Assembly: GCF_024802625.1 (NCBI RefSeq)
Contig: NZ_CP103371.1
Span: forward strand, 1,612,001 to 1,676,000
Origin: Massilia sp. H6
GTDB taxonomy: Bacteria; Pseudomonadota; Gammaproteobacteria; Burkholderiales; Burkholderiaceae_D
DNA length: 64,000 nt
Direction of reading: 5' to 3'
The notes under the pieces were generated by a model that was given only the letters and a program-made list of their open reading frames with translations, was not told the DNA's origin and searched no databases. Each line of letters begins with the position of its first letter. The first letter of the stretch is position 1. Positions 9,065 to 17,704 of the stretch are shown here, piece by piece. The position numbers were made by a program, and so were the translations under genes.

Positions 9065-9643
9065 TTACGCCATGTTCTGTTCGGCGAATTCCCAGTTGGC
9101 CACGTTCCAGAAGGCTTCCAGGAACTTGGCGCGGGCGTTGCGGTAGTCGATGTAGTAGGCGTGTTCCCAGACGTCGGCGGTCAAGAGGGCCTTGTCCGAG
9201 GTGGTCAGCGGGGTGCCGGCGTTCGAGGTGTTGACGATGTCGACGCCGCCGTCGGCCTTTTGCACCAGCCAGGTCCAGCCGGAACCGAAGTTGCCCAGCG
9301 CGGACTTGTTGAACTCTTCCTTGAACTTGTCGAACGAGCCCCACTTGGCGTTGATGGCTTCAGCCACCTTGCCGCCAGGCGCGCCCGAGCCGTTCGGGGT
9401 CATGCAGTTCCAGAAGAAAGTGTGGTTCCACACCTGGGCCGAATTGTTGAAGACACCGCCCGACGACTTCTTGATGATCTCTTCGAGGGACATGTTCTCG
9501 AACTCGGTCCCCTTGATCATGTTGTTCAGGTTGGTGACATAGGTCTGGTGGTGCTTGCCGTAGTGGTATTCGAGCGTCTCGGCCGAAATGTGCGGCTGCA
9601 GGGCATCTTTGGCGTATGGCAGTGGTGGCAGGGTATGTTCCAT
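9065..9643 (-). CDS. sodB: Superoxide dismutase [Fe]
   Basis: A 192-residue cytoplasmic superoxide dismutase of the Fe/Mn family, the usual length of bacterial FeSOD. The four metal ligands are visible as H27, H74, D157 and H161 (the last two in [13 protein letters not shown]). The motif [11 protein letters not shown] around H74 and AGTPLT favour the iron-type subgroup; metal choice remains an inference. The start [10 protein letters not shown] is the family's canonical N-terminus and is preceded by AGGAAG about 5 bp upstream. It is probably monocistronic, with its own terminator downstream. Confidence 0.96.
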   Translation of the reverse strand: MEHTLPPLPYAKDALQPHISAETLEYHYGKHHQTYVTNLNNMIKGTEFENMSLEEIIKKSSGGVFNNSAQVWNHTFFWNCMTPNGSGAPGGKVAEAINAKWGSFDKFKEEFNKSALGNFGSGWTWLVQKADGGVDIVNTSNAGTPLTTSDKALLTADVWEHAYYIDYRNARAKFLEAFWNVANWEFAEQNMA

Positions 9644-9725
9644 GTTTTCTTCCTTATTTGATTGGACAGGTTTGGTTCCAGAGCGCTGTTATTCTAAACC
9701 GGATGGCGCAAGGTTGCATTGTTGG

Positions 9726-11087
9726 CTAGTCTTCCAGGACGCTCTGCACGCTGGAAATGCCGACTTCGGCGCTGCCGCCGGCCAGGCGCAGGACCAGCTT
9801 GTTGCGCGCCTTGAGCTGGGCCGGGTCGCGCACGACCTCGCCCTTGGCATTGCGCACGATCGCATAACCGCGCTCGAGCGTGCGCTGCGGATTGAGCAAT
9901 TCTAACTGGGCCGACAGCGCGCCCAGCGCATCGCGCCGCTGTTTGACCGCGTTGCCGACGCTGGCGTTCAGGTGGCGTCCTTCCGACAAGAGCTGGGCGC
10001 GCAGCGTGCGCAGGTCGGGGCGATAGCGCATCTTGCGCTGCTGCAATTGCGACAGCACCAGGCTCTGGCGGTTCACCGGCGTGCGCACCGCGTGCGTCAG
10101 CGCGGCCGCCATTGACAGCAGTTTCACCCGCTGGTGGCCGATCTGGGCCGAGGGGCTGAGCAGGCGGCGGCTATAGTTGTCCACGCCCTGGCTGGCCTCG
10201 GACAGGCTGCGGCGCATGGCGCGCCGCAGGTCCTGGGCGTCGCTTGCCAGGGAGGCGAGCCAGTCGGCGCGCGGGGTGGCGGCCAGTTCGGCGGCGGCGG
10301 TCGGGGTGGCGGCGCGCATGTCGGCGGCAAAGTCGGCGATGGTGAAGTCGGTTTCGTGGCCGACCCCCGAGATCACCGGGATGGCGCAGGCGTCGATGGC
10401 GCGCGCCACGCATTCTTCGTTGAAGCTCCACAGGTCCTCGATCGAGCCGCCGCCGCGGCAGACCAGCAGCAAGTCGGCTTCCGCCCGGGTGGACGCGGTC
10501 ATGATGGCCTCGGCGATCTTGTCTGCCGCAAATTGTCCTTGCACGGGGGCAGGGTAGAGGATCACCCGCACATGCGGCGCGCGCCGGCGCAGTGCAGTGA
10601 GCACGTCGCGCAGTGCGGCAGCCTGCGGGCTGGTGACGATGCCGATCGTGCGCGGGAACAGCGGCAGCGCGCGCTTGCGGTCCTGGTCGAACAGCCCCTG
10701 GCTTGACAGCTTTTCCTTGAGGCGCACGAAGGCGTCGTACAAGGCGCCGACGCCGGCACGCCGGATCGTCTCGACATTGATCTGGTAGTCGCCGCGCGCG
10801 CCATACAGGGTAACCAGGGCGCGCACCTCGACCTTGTCGCCTTCGCGGGGATTGAAATCGACATATTGGGCACGGCCGCGGAACATCACGGCGCGTACCT
10901 GGGCGGCGTCGTCCTTCAGCGTGAAATACCAGTGGCCCGAGCTGGCACGGGTAAAGTTGGAGATCTCGCCGCTGATCCAGGCCAGTGGAAAACTGCGTTC
11001 GAGCAGGCGGGCAACCTGCTGGTTCAGGGCCGTGACAGTCATGACGGCTGGAGCGGTATAGGCCGGGTCGGCGTCGGTGCGTTGCAT
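9726..11087 (-). CDS. xseA: Exodeoxyribonuclease VII large subunit
   Basis: Large catalytic subunit of ExoVII, which degrades single-stranded DNA in mismatch repair and recombination together with the small subunit XseB (not in this window). About 453 residues. An N-terminal OB-fold ([40 protein letters not shown]) precedes the nuclease domain ([50 protein letters not shown]), then a helical C-terminus and the family tail ([10 protein letters not shown]). The start is not certain: a TTG 21 bp upstream or a later ATG at 11042 are possible. Its upstream side faces the DnaA-box/IHF repeat array. Confidence 0.95.
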   Translation of the reverse strand: MQRTDADPAYTAPAVMTVTALNQQVARLLERSFPLAWISGEISNFTRASSGHWYFTLKDDAAQVRAVMFRGRAQYVDFNPREGDKVEVRALVTLYGARGDYQINVETIRRAGVGALYDAFVRLKEKLSSQGLFDQDRKRALPLFPRTIGIVTSPQAAALRDVLTALRRRAPHVRVILYPAPVQGQFAADKIAEAIMTASTRAEADLLLVCRGGGSIEDLWSFNEECVARAIDACAIPVISGVGHETDFTIADFAADMRAATPTAAAELAATPRADWLASLASDAQDLRRAMRRSLSEASQGVDNYSRRLLSPSAQIGHQRVKLLSMAAALTHAVRTPVNRQSLVLSQLQQRKMRYRPDLRTLRAQLLSEGRHLNASVGNAVKQRRDALGALSAQLELLNPQRTLERGYAIVRNAKGEVVRDPAQLKARNKLVLRLAGGSAEVGISSVQSVLED

Positions 11088-11214
11088 GGGAACTGGGATC
11101 GCGGGCAAAGCTGATGCTTATGTCATATCTGAACGAAAACGACAAGGGGTAGCGGCAAGCGTGCAAGGGAGATGTAGTTGCTGCTTTTCAATGCATTCTA
11201 TTGAAAGCCTTTGC

Positions 11215-11279
11215 AATCAACGGCTTGCAGACGCAACTTGGCCGGCGACCACCATCTTATCCACATAAACTGTGGGCAA
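11215..11279 (+). promoter_or_regulatory. Array element 1: IHF-like site + DnaA box pair
   Basis: IHF-like AATCAACGGCTTG at 11215-11227, DnaA box TTATCCACA at 11257-11265, 5-bp spacer, inverted half TGTGGGCAA at 11271-11279. The 12-bp-upstream weak box is not recognisable in this copy. Confidence 0.75.
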
Positions 11280-11395
11280 CTCATCCATAAGACAGAAGAG
11301 TGCACGATGCGTGGGTGAGCCCTGTTGCCGACATCGTGGCGCCAGGGCCGGCTCAGCCTTGCTTAAAAATGTCGCTAGGAAATTAAAATGTTCTA

Positions 11396-11460
11396 TATCA
11401 ATGACTTAAGGCTAGCCCGCGCGCCTTGCGCACAATTTTATCCACAATAAGTGTGCACAA
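11396..11460 (+). promoter_or_regulatory. Array element 2: IHF-like site + DnaA box pair
   Basis: IHF-like TATCAATGACTTA at 11396-11408, weak box TTGCGCACA at 11426, DnaA box TTATCCACA at 11438-11446, inverted half TGTGCACAA at 11452-11460. Confidence 0.8.
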
Positions 11461-11512
11461 ACGCAGATCGAGTACTGCCCGTTTTGGCGGCAGCGTGAAC
11501 CTTGCTCTATCA

Positions 11513-11577
11513 AATCAATGACTTAGGTGAGAGTACAGCGCATTCATCACATTGTTATCCACAAAATCCGTGCAGAA
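11513..11577 (+). promoter_or_regulatory. Array element 3: IHF-like site + DnaA box pair
   Basis: IHF-like AATCAATGACTTA at 11513-11525, degenerate weak box TTCATCACA at 11543, DnaA box TTATCCACA at 11555-11563, inverted half CGTGCAGAA at 11569-11577. Confidence 0.8.
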
Positions 11578-11703
11578 CCGAACTTTCTTTGCACTGCGTT
11601 GAAATTCACCATACAAGCCATGCAGAAAGCCCACTTTTTGCATCGAAGCATTGGCCTGGACGCCGAGCGATGAAATATTGTGCAGTTGAAGTTAATTTAT
11701 GTA

Positions 11704-11768
11704 AATCAATGGCTTAGGCATTTACGGCAGGCCTTGCTCACATTATTGTCCACAGAATGTGTGGAAGC
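11704..11768 (+). promoter_or_regulatory. Array element 4: IHF-like site + DnaA box pair
   Basis: IHF-like AATCAATGGCTTA at 11704-11716, weak box TTGCTCACA at 11734, DnaA box variant TTGTCCACA at 11746-11754, inverted half TGTGGAAGC at 11760-11768. Confidence 0.75.
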
Positions 11769-11838
11769 GCCGCACACGGCGTGGCTGTGGCGGAATGCCC
11801 CTTGCCTCATTTTTGCGCCGGACAACTTTATTTATTTA

Positions 11839-11903
11839 AATCAATCACTTAGCCATCCACGAGGCGCCTTGCGCACAATTTTGTCCACAGATTATGTTCG
11901 TAA
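11839..11903 (+). promoter_or_regulatory. Array element 5: IHF-like site + DnaA box pair
   Basis: IHF-like AATCAATCACTTA at 11839-11851, weak box TTGCGCACA at 11869, DnaA box variant TTGTCCACA at 11881-11889, degenerate inverted half TGTTCGTAA at 11895-11903. Confidence 0.75.
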
Positions 11904-12012
11904 CTGTGCACATTTGAGATCGATCAATACGCTTATTTAACCTTGAGCAGATTGAGCGGCGCGCGCTGCCTTGTGCTGCCGTTTTCTTGCGCACACTGAA
12001 AAAACCCTTTGA

Positions 12013-12077
12013 AATCAAGGCGCTTTGCGCGAGCCGGGCGCCTTGCGCACATTTTTATCCACAGAAGATGTGCAGAA
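12013..12077 (+). promoter_or_regulatory. Array element 6: degenerate IHF-like site + DnaA box pair
   Basis: AATCAAGGCGCTT at 12013-12025 keeps ATCAA but loses the TTR half in register; weak box TTGCGCACA at 12043, DnaA box TTATCCACA at 12055-12063, inverted half TGTGCAGAA at 12069-12077. It ends 82 bp before the exbB start. Confidence 0.7.
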
Positions 12078-12159
12078 CCTCGGGCGTAATGCACTTGCCG
12101 CAGTGCTAGCAACTTGTTACATTGCTGGATTGATTTTTTCTATATTTCAGGAGTTTGTC

Positions 12160-12768
12160 TTGCTCGCTATCTTCCATGCTGCAGGTTGGCCGATCTGGTT
12201 CTTGCTGATTGCCTCGGTCCTTGCTGTCGCCCTGATCGTGGAACGCCTGATCTTTCTGCGCCGCGCCAAGATCCTCCCGAAGCAATTGCTTGACGAAGTC
12301 ATCCGCGTCTACCGGTCCGGCAAGGTCACCCCCGAGGTGGTCGACAAGCTCGAACACAATTCGCCGCTCGGCACCGTACTGGCGGCGGCGCTGCGCAACG
12401 TCGACGCCCCGCGCGACGTCATGAAGGAAACGATCGAAGAGGCCGGGCGCGGCGTGGCCCAGGGCCTGGAACGCTTCCTGACCACCCTTGGCACCATCGC
12501 TTCGCTGGCGCCGCTGATGGGCCTGTTCGGCACGGTGGTCGGCATGATCGAGATCTTCGGCGCGCAGAGCCCGACCGGCGGCAACAACCCGGCGCAACTG
12601 GCGCACGGCATTTCGGTGGCGCTGTATAACACCGGTTTCGGTTTGGCCATCGCCATGCCGGCCATGGTGTTCTACCGCCACTTCCGCGCGCTGGTCGACA
12701 GCTTCGTCGTCGAGATGGAACTGCAGGCGGTGAAGTTTGTCGACGTTGTCCATGGTGCCCGCAAATGA
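12160..12768 (+). CDS. exbB: ExbB/TolQ/MotA family proton channel protein
   Basis: A 202-residue inner-membrane protein that, with ExbD, couples the proton motive force to TonB-dependent transport. Three hydrophobic segments are visible: near the N-terminus (WFLLIASVLAVALIVERLIFL), in the centre (ASLAPLMGLFGTVVGMIEIF, the conserved TM2 motif) and near the C-terminus (NTGFGLAIAMPAMVFYRHF). I choose the TTG at 12160 because AGGAG lies 6 bp upstream and the resulting start, MLAIFHAAGW, fits the family; the longer open frame begins inside the DnaA-box array. It overlaps exbD by 4 bp (ATGA) and leads the exbB-exbD-lpxK-Trm112-kdsB run. Confidence 0.92.
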   Translation: MLAIFHAAGWPIWFLLIASVLAVALIVERLIFLRRAKILPKQLLDEVIRVYRSGKVTPEVVDKLEHNSPLGTVLAAALRNVDAPRDVMKETIEEAGRGVAQGLERFLTTLGTIASLAPLMGLFGTVVGMIEIFGAQSPTGGNNPAQLAHGISVALYNTGFGLAIAMPAMVFYRHFRALVDSFVVEMELQAVKFVDVVHGARK

Positions 12769-13208
12769 TGGATTTCCGCCGCGGCCGCAAGCGCGAAGAA
12801 CCGGAGATCAACCTGATCCCCTTCATCGACGTGCTGCTGGTCGTCCTGATTTTCCTGATGGTCTCGACTACCTACAGCAAGTTCACCGAATTGCAGATCA
12901 CGCTGCCGACGGCGGACGCCAGCAAGGCGCAGGAGCGCCCGTTCGAGATCAACGTGACCATCGACGCCAAGGGCAATTACACGGTGAATAATGTGCCGGT
13001 GTCTTTCCAGAACGTGGCCGGCCTGGCCGAAGACCTGAAGGCGGCCGCTGCCAGCGGTCCCGGCGGTCAGCCGGCCATCGATCCGGTCGTCATCGTCAAC
13101 GCCGACCAGTTCGCGATGCACCAGATGGTCATCAACGTGATGGAAGCGGCGCGCACGGCCGGCTTCGACAAGCTGACCTTCGCCGCCCAGACCGGCACTA
13201 AAAAGTAA
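12765..13208 (+). CDS. exbD: ExbD/TolR family biopolymer transport protein
   Basis: A 147-residue partner of ExbB: a short cytoplasmic N-terminus (MMDFRRGRKREEPEINLIPF), one transmembrane helix containing the conserved proton-relay aspartate (PFIDVLLVVLIFLMV) and a periplasmic domain ending in a helix-strand unit (MHQMVINVMEAARTAGFDKL). It is translationally coupled to exbB by a 4-bp overlap. No tonB is adjacent, so TonB must be supplied from elsewhere, or the pair acts as a TolQR-type system. Confidence 0.94.
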   Translation: MMDFRRGRKREEPEINLIPFIDVLLVVLIFLMVSTTYSKFTELQITLPTADASKAQERPFEINVTIDAKGNYTVNNVPVSFQNVAGLAEDLKAAAASGPGGQPAIDPVVIVNADQFAMHQMVINVMEAARTAGFDKLTFAAQTGTKK

Positions 13209-13247
13209 GGGGACGGACGCGTCCCACGCGTGCGTCCTGGCTTGAGC

Positions 13248-14279
13248 ATGGCATCTCCTTCACTCGAATCGATCCTGACCCGCGCCTGGCTGCGGCGCGG
13301 CCCGCTGGCGCTGGCGCTGTGGCCGCTCGCCTTGCTGTTCCGGCTGCTCGCCGCGCTGCGCGCGCTGTTTTACCGCCTCGGGTGGAGGCGGCGCACGCGC
13401 TTGCCGGTGCCGGTCATCGTGGTCGGCAATATCTTTATTGGCGGTACCGGCAAGACCCCGCTCACCATCTGGCTGGCCGAGGCGCTGGGCGCCGCCGGCC
13501 TGCGCCCGGGCGTGATTTCGCGCGGCCACGGCGGCGCGCAGTCGAGCCCGCGTGAAGTGAGGCCCGATTCCGACCCGCGCGAGCTCGGCGACGAGCCGCT
13601 CCTGATCGCCGGCCGCACCGGCTGCCCGGTGTTCGTGGGGCGGCGCCGCGCCGAAGCGGGCAGGGCGCTGCTGGAGGCCCATCCCGAAGTCAATGTGTTG
13701 ATCACCGACGACGGCTTGCAACATACCGCGCTGGCGCGCGACATCGAGATCGTGCTGTTCGATGGCCGCGGCGTCGGCAATGGCTGGCTGCTGCCGGCCG
13801 GTCCGCTGCGCGAGCCGCCGTCGCGGCGCCGCGATTTCACGGTGATCAATGCCCCCGCGATCACGCCGGCACTGGCGCAGGCGGTCGGCGGCCACCCATT
13901 CCAGATGCGGCTGGTAGGCGAATTCGCCGCGCCGCTGGCGCGGCCCGGCGCGCGCCTGCCCTTGCAAGAATTGATCGGCAAGCGCATCGTCGCCGCGGCC
14001 GGCATCGGCAATCCGGGCCGTTTTTTCGCCATGCTGCGCGGTGCCGGTTTGAGCATCGGCGAGCTGCCGCTGCCCGATCATCACGACTTTCTCGACCGCC
14101 CGTTCGACGCGGTCGATGCCGATGTCATCCTGATCACGGAGAAGGATGCAGTAAAATGTCGACAACTTGATAACCTGAAGGACGATCCGCGCTTGTGGGT
14201 CGTGCCCGTGACGGCGTGGATCGATCCTGCGCTGGCCGAACAAATCGTGGAGAAATGTCGTGGACGCTCGACTGCTTGA
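13248..14279 (+). CDS. lpxK: Tetraacyldisaccharide 4'-kinase
   Basis: A lipid A biosynthesis enzyme that phosphorylates the 4'-position of the tetraacyl disaccharide at the cytoplasmic face of the inner membrane. About 343 residues. An N-terminal hydrophobic segment ([22 protein letters not shown]) precedes the Walker A loop ([19 protein letters not shown]) and family motifs [16 protein letters not shown] and LITDDGLQH. The C-terminus has the ITEKDAVKC segment. It lies 39 bp after exbD in the same run, and its end overlaps the Trm112-like gene by 20 bp. The gene order lpxK-Trm112-kdsB-adk is common in Burkholderiales. Confidence 0.95.
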   Translation: MASPSLESILTRAWLRRGPLALALWPLALLFRLLAALRALFYRLGWRRRTRLPVPVIVVGNIFIGGTGKTPLTIWLAEALGAAGLRPGVISRGHGGAQSSPREVRPDSDPRELGDEPLLIAGRTGCPVFVGRRRAEAGRALLEAHPEVNVLITDDGLQHTALARDIEIVLFDGRGVGNGWLLPAGPLREPPSRRRDFTVINAPAITPALAQAVGGHPFQMRLVGEFAAPLARPGARLPLQELIGKRIVAAAGIGNPGRFFAMLRGAGLSIGELPLPDHHDFLDRPFDAVDADVILITEKDAVKCRQLDNLKDDPRLWVVPVTAWIDPALAEQIVEKCRGRSTA

Positions 14280-14430
14280 TATCCTGGTCTGCCCGTTGTG
14301 CAAGGGCCCACTCCAGTACGACAAGAAGGCGCAGGAACTGACCTGCCGCCCGGACCGCCTGGCTTACCCGATCCGCGACGGGATCCCGATCATGTGGGCC
14401 GACCAGGCGCGCAAGATCGAGCCGGTGTAA
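14260..14430 (+). CDS. Trm112-like (UPF0434/YcaR) small zinc-ribbon protein
   Basis: A 56-residue protein starting at GTG, read as [16 protein letters not shown] and ending in the motif [11 protein letters not shown]. The N-terminal CPxCK motif plus a later single Cys (ELTCRPD) and the ending are typical of the UPF0434/Trm112 family. GGAG lies about 8 bp upstream of the GTG. It overlaps the end of lpxK and precedes kdsB by 7 bp, a position where this family is usually found in proteobacteria. Its function is not firmly known. Confidence 0.9.
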   Translation: MDARLLDILVCPLCKGPLQYDKKAQELTCRPDRLAYPIRDGIPIMWADQARKIEPV

Positions 14431-14437
14431 GCCCGGC

Positions 14438-15190
14438 ATGGGCTTTACCGTCATTATTCCGGCACGGCTGGCCTCGACCCGGTTGCCGAACAAGCCGCTC
14501 GCCGACCTCGGCGGCAAGCCGATGATCGTGCGCGTGGCCGAGCGCGCGCGCGCATCCGGCGCGACCCGCATCATCGTCGCCACCGACCACCCCGACATCC
14601 TGGCCGCCTGCGCCGCGCATGGCGTCGAGGCTTGCATCACGCGCGCCGACCATCCTTCCGGCACCGACCGCATCGCCGAAGTCGCCCTGGCCCTGGGCCT
14701 GGGGCCGGACGAGGTCGTGGTCAACCTGCAGGGCGACGAGCCGCTGATCGATCCGGCCCTGCTGGCGGCCTGCGCCGCACTGGTGGGCGAAGGCGTGCCG
14801 ATGGCCACCTGCGCCCACCCGATCCGCGAGATGGCCGACGTGCTCAATCCGAACGTGGTGAAGGTCGTGCTCGACAAGGCGGGGCGCGCGCTGTATTTCT
14901 CGCGAGCCACGATTCCCTGGCACCGCGATGCCTTTGCCGCGTCGCTCGATTCACTGCCGGCCGGCTATGCGCCGCTGCGCCATATCGGCCTTTACGCCTA
15001 TAGCAATGCTTTCTTGCAGGCCTACCCGCAGCTTGCCAGCGCGCCGCTCGAAACCATCGAGGCGCTCGAGCAGCTGCGCGTGCTGTGGCACGGATATCCG
15101 ATTGCCGTGCATGTCACCGACACCGCGCCGCCGGGCGGCGTCGATACCCCGGACGACCTGGCACGGGTGCGCCAGCATTACCCACATTGA
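14438..15190 (+). CDS. kdsB: 3-deoxy-manno-octulosonate cytidylyltransferase
   Basis: Activates KDO with CTP to CMP-KDO for the lipopolysaccharide inner core; cytoplasmic. 250 residues, the normal length. The nucleotide-binding start ([21 protein letters not shown]) is typical, followed by [10 protein letters not shown], the [12 protein letters not shown] substrate motif, [12 protein letters not shown] and [15 protein letters not shown]. It follows the Trm112-like gene closely and is probably co-transcribed with lpxK, giving a lipid A/KDO module. Confidence 0.97.
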   Translation: MGFTVIIPARLASTRLPNKPLADLGGKPMIVRVAERARASGATRIIVATDHPDILAACAAHGVEACITRADHPSGTDRIAEVALALGLGPDEVVVNLQGDEPLIDPALLAACAALVGEGVPMATCAHPIREMADVLNPNVVKVVLDKAGRALYFSRATIPWHRDAFAASLDSLPAGYAPLRHIGLYAYSNAFLQAYPQLASAPLETIEALEQLRVLWHGYPIAVHVTDTAPPGGVDTPDDLARVRQHYPH

Positions 15191-15370
15191 CAGGGCGGCG
15201 CGACAAATTTGGCGCGCTCTGCGCCATATCAAATGTTGGCTCCGGGCGCCCGTTGGATTGGCCTTGCAGCTGACTTTTGTGGTAACTTTCGTGTCAAGGT
15301 AGCCAGATATATATCAATAGCGGCATCGGCGCAATCGTGCGCGAACATAATAATTATCAACATCCTCTAG

Positions 15371-16042
<672 letters not shown>

Positions 16043-16062
16043 GCACTGATCGCGTCGACTGA

Positions 16063-16085
16063 AACGGCCCTGCGGGGCCGTTTTT
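16063..16085 (+). terminator. Intrinsic terminator after adk
   Basis: Perfect 8-bp stem (AACGGCCC / GGGCCGTT) with TGCG loop, followed directly by Ts; 20 bp after the adk stop. Confidence 0.85.
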
Positions 16086-16183
16086 CGCTTGGCCAGTGCC
16101 GCAACAAGCTGGCGTGTGCGCCGCAAGTCGCGCCGACGGCCGATAATGGTATGCACGATCCAGCCAATCGCCCGAGGTGCGCC

Positions 16184-16705
16184 ATGAGTCTTAGCAAGTT
16201 CACCATTGCCATGCTGTTCGCCCTGGGTTCGGCGATTGCGCTGGCCCAGGACCAGCCAAGCTATGGTCCGGTTCTCGACCTCCAGCCAGCGCCGCCCGCG
16301 CGGGCGCCTGCCATCCCCCCGGTGCCAGCGGGGGACGCCCGTGCACAGGCCCAGGACGAACGCGCCGGCCGGCCTCCGGCGGGCAAGCAGGGCAAGCAAG
16401 ACAAGCAAGACAAACAAGACAAGCAAGACAAGCAAGACAAGCAGATCGTGCGCCGCGCGGTCTGGCAGCGCATCGAGGCGACGCCGCGCATCGCCGCGCC
16501 GGCGCCCGCGCCAGCCCCGCGCGCGCCAGTGCCGGCCGCGCCGCGGCCGGTGGGACCCGCGTCGAGCCAGGTGCTCGGCTGCGTGGGCAGCCTTTGCACC
16601 GACACCGGCGGCGCCGGCTACAACGCTGGCGGACCGGGCAATGCCGCAGTGAGCAGCAGCGGCCAATTGTGTACCCGCAACGGCGCCACCATGCAGTGCT
16701 TTTGA
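16184..16705 (+). CDS. Exported hypothetical protein with Lys-Gln-Asp repeats
   Basis: About 173 residues beginning MSLSKFTIAMLFALGSAIALAQ, a good signal peptide. A proline/alanine-rich stretch is followed by five to six copies of the tripeptide KQD/DKQ (about residues 68-88), another Ala-Pro stretch, and a C-terminal part with two Cys (LGCVGSLC) and a Gly/Ser-rich region ending NGATMQCF. GAGGTG precedes the ATG by 4 bp; an ATG 33 bp upstream is possible but would spoil the signal peptide. I do not recognise the family. The charged low-complexity linker suggests a periplasmic or surface spacer. Confidence 0.6.
   Translation: MSLSKFTIAMLFALGSAIALAQDQPSYGPVLDLQPAPPARAPAIPPVPAGDARAQAQDERAGRPPAGKQGKQDKQDKQDKQDKQDKQIVRRAVWQRIEATPRIAAPAPAPAPRAPVPAAPRPVGPASSQVLGCVGSLCTDTGGAGYNAGGPGNAAVSSSGQLCTRNGATMQCF
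16384..16443 (+). repeat. Tandem 9-bp coding repeat (Lys-Gln-Asp)
   Basis: Short tandem copies of a 9-bp unit (about AAGCAAGAC, with one AAACAAGAC variant) encode the KQD tripeptides. The period is a multiple of three, so copy-number changes would keep the frame. Confidence 0.8.
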
Positions 16706-16786
16706 GCGCACGCCGACGAAGGACGTCCCGGGCATGGTTTTTCCTGCCAAAAGTTCGCTACAATGCCGCTGTTTGCGGTTTGCTTA

Positions 16787-16802
16787 ACGTTTACGTAAAC
16801 GT
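16787..16802. promoter_or_regulatory. Perfect 16-bp palindrome, candidate LiuR-type operator
   Basis: ACGTTTACGTAAACGT is an exact palindrome located 48 bp before the SDR start and 23 bp after a TACAAT -10-like hexamer (16759-16764). It resembles, from memory, the operator of the MerR-family regulator LiuR that controls branched-chain amino acid degradation in proteobacteria. The downstream dehydrogenase fits that pathway. No regulator gene lies nearby. Confidence 0.6.
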
Positions 16803-16850
16803 AAGTGAATCAAGACCAACGGTGACCAGAACTTATCAACAAGGAAAACC

Positions 16851-17609
16851 ATGCAAATTCAGAACAATGTGTTCATCGTGACCGGTGGCGCGTCGGGGCT
16901 TGGAGCAGCCACCGCGCGCATGCTGACCGAAGCCGGCGCCAAGGTCGTCATCGCCGACGTGCAGGTCGATGCCGGCGCCGCGCTGGCAGCCGAATTGAAC
17001 GGCCGCTTCGTCAAGTGCGACGTGACCTCGGAGACCGACGGCCTGGCCGTGGTCGCGGCGGCCACCGAACTGGGCCTGCTGCGCGGCCTGGTCAACTGCG
17101 CCGGCGTGGCGCCGGCCGTCAAGACCGTCGGCAAGGATGGGCCGCACCCGCTGGAGTCGTTCCAGCGTGCGGTCAATATCAACCTGGTCGGTACCTTCAA
17201 CATGTGCCGCCTGGCGGCCGACGCCATGGGCAAGCTCGAGGGCGCCGAGTACGGCGAGCGCGGGGTCATCATCAATACCGCCTCGGTCGCAGCCTTCGAC
17301 GGCCAGATTGGCCAGGCCGCATATGGATCGTCCAAGGCTGCCGTGGCCGGCATGACGCTGCCGATGGCGCGCGATCTGGCGCGCAGCGGCATCCGCGTCA
17401 TGACCATCGCCCCGGGCATCTTCGAAACCCCCATGCTGATGGGCATGCCGGAAGAAGTACGCGAATCGCTGGGCAAGATGGTGCCTTTCCCACCGCGCCT
17501 GGGCATGCCCAAGGAATACGCGCACCTGGCCAAGGCCATCATCGAAAACGTCATGCTCAACGGCGAGACGATCCGCCTCGACGGCGCGATCCGCATGCAG
17601 CCAAAATAA
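16851..17609 (+). CDS. SDR-family 3-hydroxyacyl-CoA dehydrogenase-like oxidoreductase
   Basis: A 252-residue short-chain dehydrogenase. The NAD-binding TGGASGLG is at residues 11-18, NCAGVAP is the NAG-type motif, and the catalytic Ser-Tyr-Lys set is visible as NTASVAAF and [10 protein letters not shown]. Length and the segment [22 protein letters not shown] resemble HSD17B10/IvdG-type 3-hydroxy-2-methylbutyryl-CoA dehydrogenases of isoleucine degradation. The exact substrate is inference. It stands alone between the KQD-repeat protein and ggt, behind a perfect palindrome that could be its operator. Confidence 0.85.
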   Translation: MQIQNNVFIVTGGASGLGAATARMLTEAGAKVVIADVQVDAGAALAAELNGRFVKCDVTSETDGLAVVAAATELGLLRGLVNCAGVAPAVKTVGKDGPHPLESFQRAVNINLVGTFNMCRLAADAMGKLEGAEYGERGVIINTASVAAFDGQIGQAAYGSSKAAVAGMTLPMARDLARSGIRVMTIAPGIFETPMLMGMPEEVRESLGKMVPFPPRLGMPKEYAHLAKAIIENVMLNGETIRLDGAIRMQPK

Positions 17610-17704
17610 GACGTTTCCGAGCATTCTTGCCAGTTGTTGTAGGATAGCTAGAAGTCGGGCGCGCGGCGCAAGTCGCGCGTCCGTTTTGCTTTCTGGAGAA
17701 CCGA

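Larger units (their letters stand above)
11211..12077 (+). repeat. Array of six composite IHF-site/DnaA-box elements (non-coding)
   Basis: Roughly 1 kb between xseA and exbB has no credible gene and carries six copies of one 63-65-bp composite element. Each has an IHF-consensus site (WATCAA-N4-TTR, perfect in five), then a DnaA box TTRTCCACA whose first base lies exactly 41 bp after the first A of ATCAA in all six copies. After exactly 5 bp comes an inverted box-like half, best seen as TGTGCAGAA or TGTGCACAA. Copies 2, 4, 5 and 6 also have TTGCKCACA exactly 12 bp before the main box. The elements are all in one orientation, separated by 52-126 bp of unrelated sequence. Known precedent: E. coli datA, where DnaA boxes and an IHF site promote DnaA-ATP hydrolysis. 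Function here is inference: DnaA titration/inactivation, reactivation, or transcriptional control of exbB. Confidence 0.85.

Noticed and set aside
11502-11940. Short open frames running through the DnaA-box array
   Set aside because: They are built from the composite elements, lack ribosome-binding sites and have no protein-like composition.
11211-12077. Array interpreted as CRISPR
   Set aside because: Element spacing varies from 117 to 191 bp, the conserved parts are short protein-binding motifs in fixed register, and there are no cas genes.
11211-12077. Array interpreted as the chromosomal or a plasmid replication origin
   Set aside because: No dnaA, dnaN, gidA, parAB or rep gene is nearby and there is no clear A/T-rich unwinding block; the neighbours are housekeeping genes. 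Not fully excluded without genome context.
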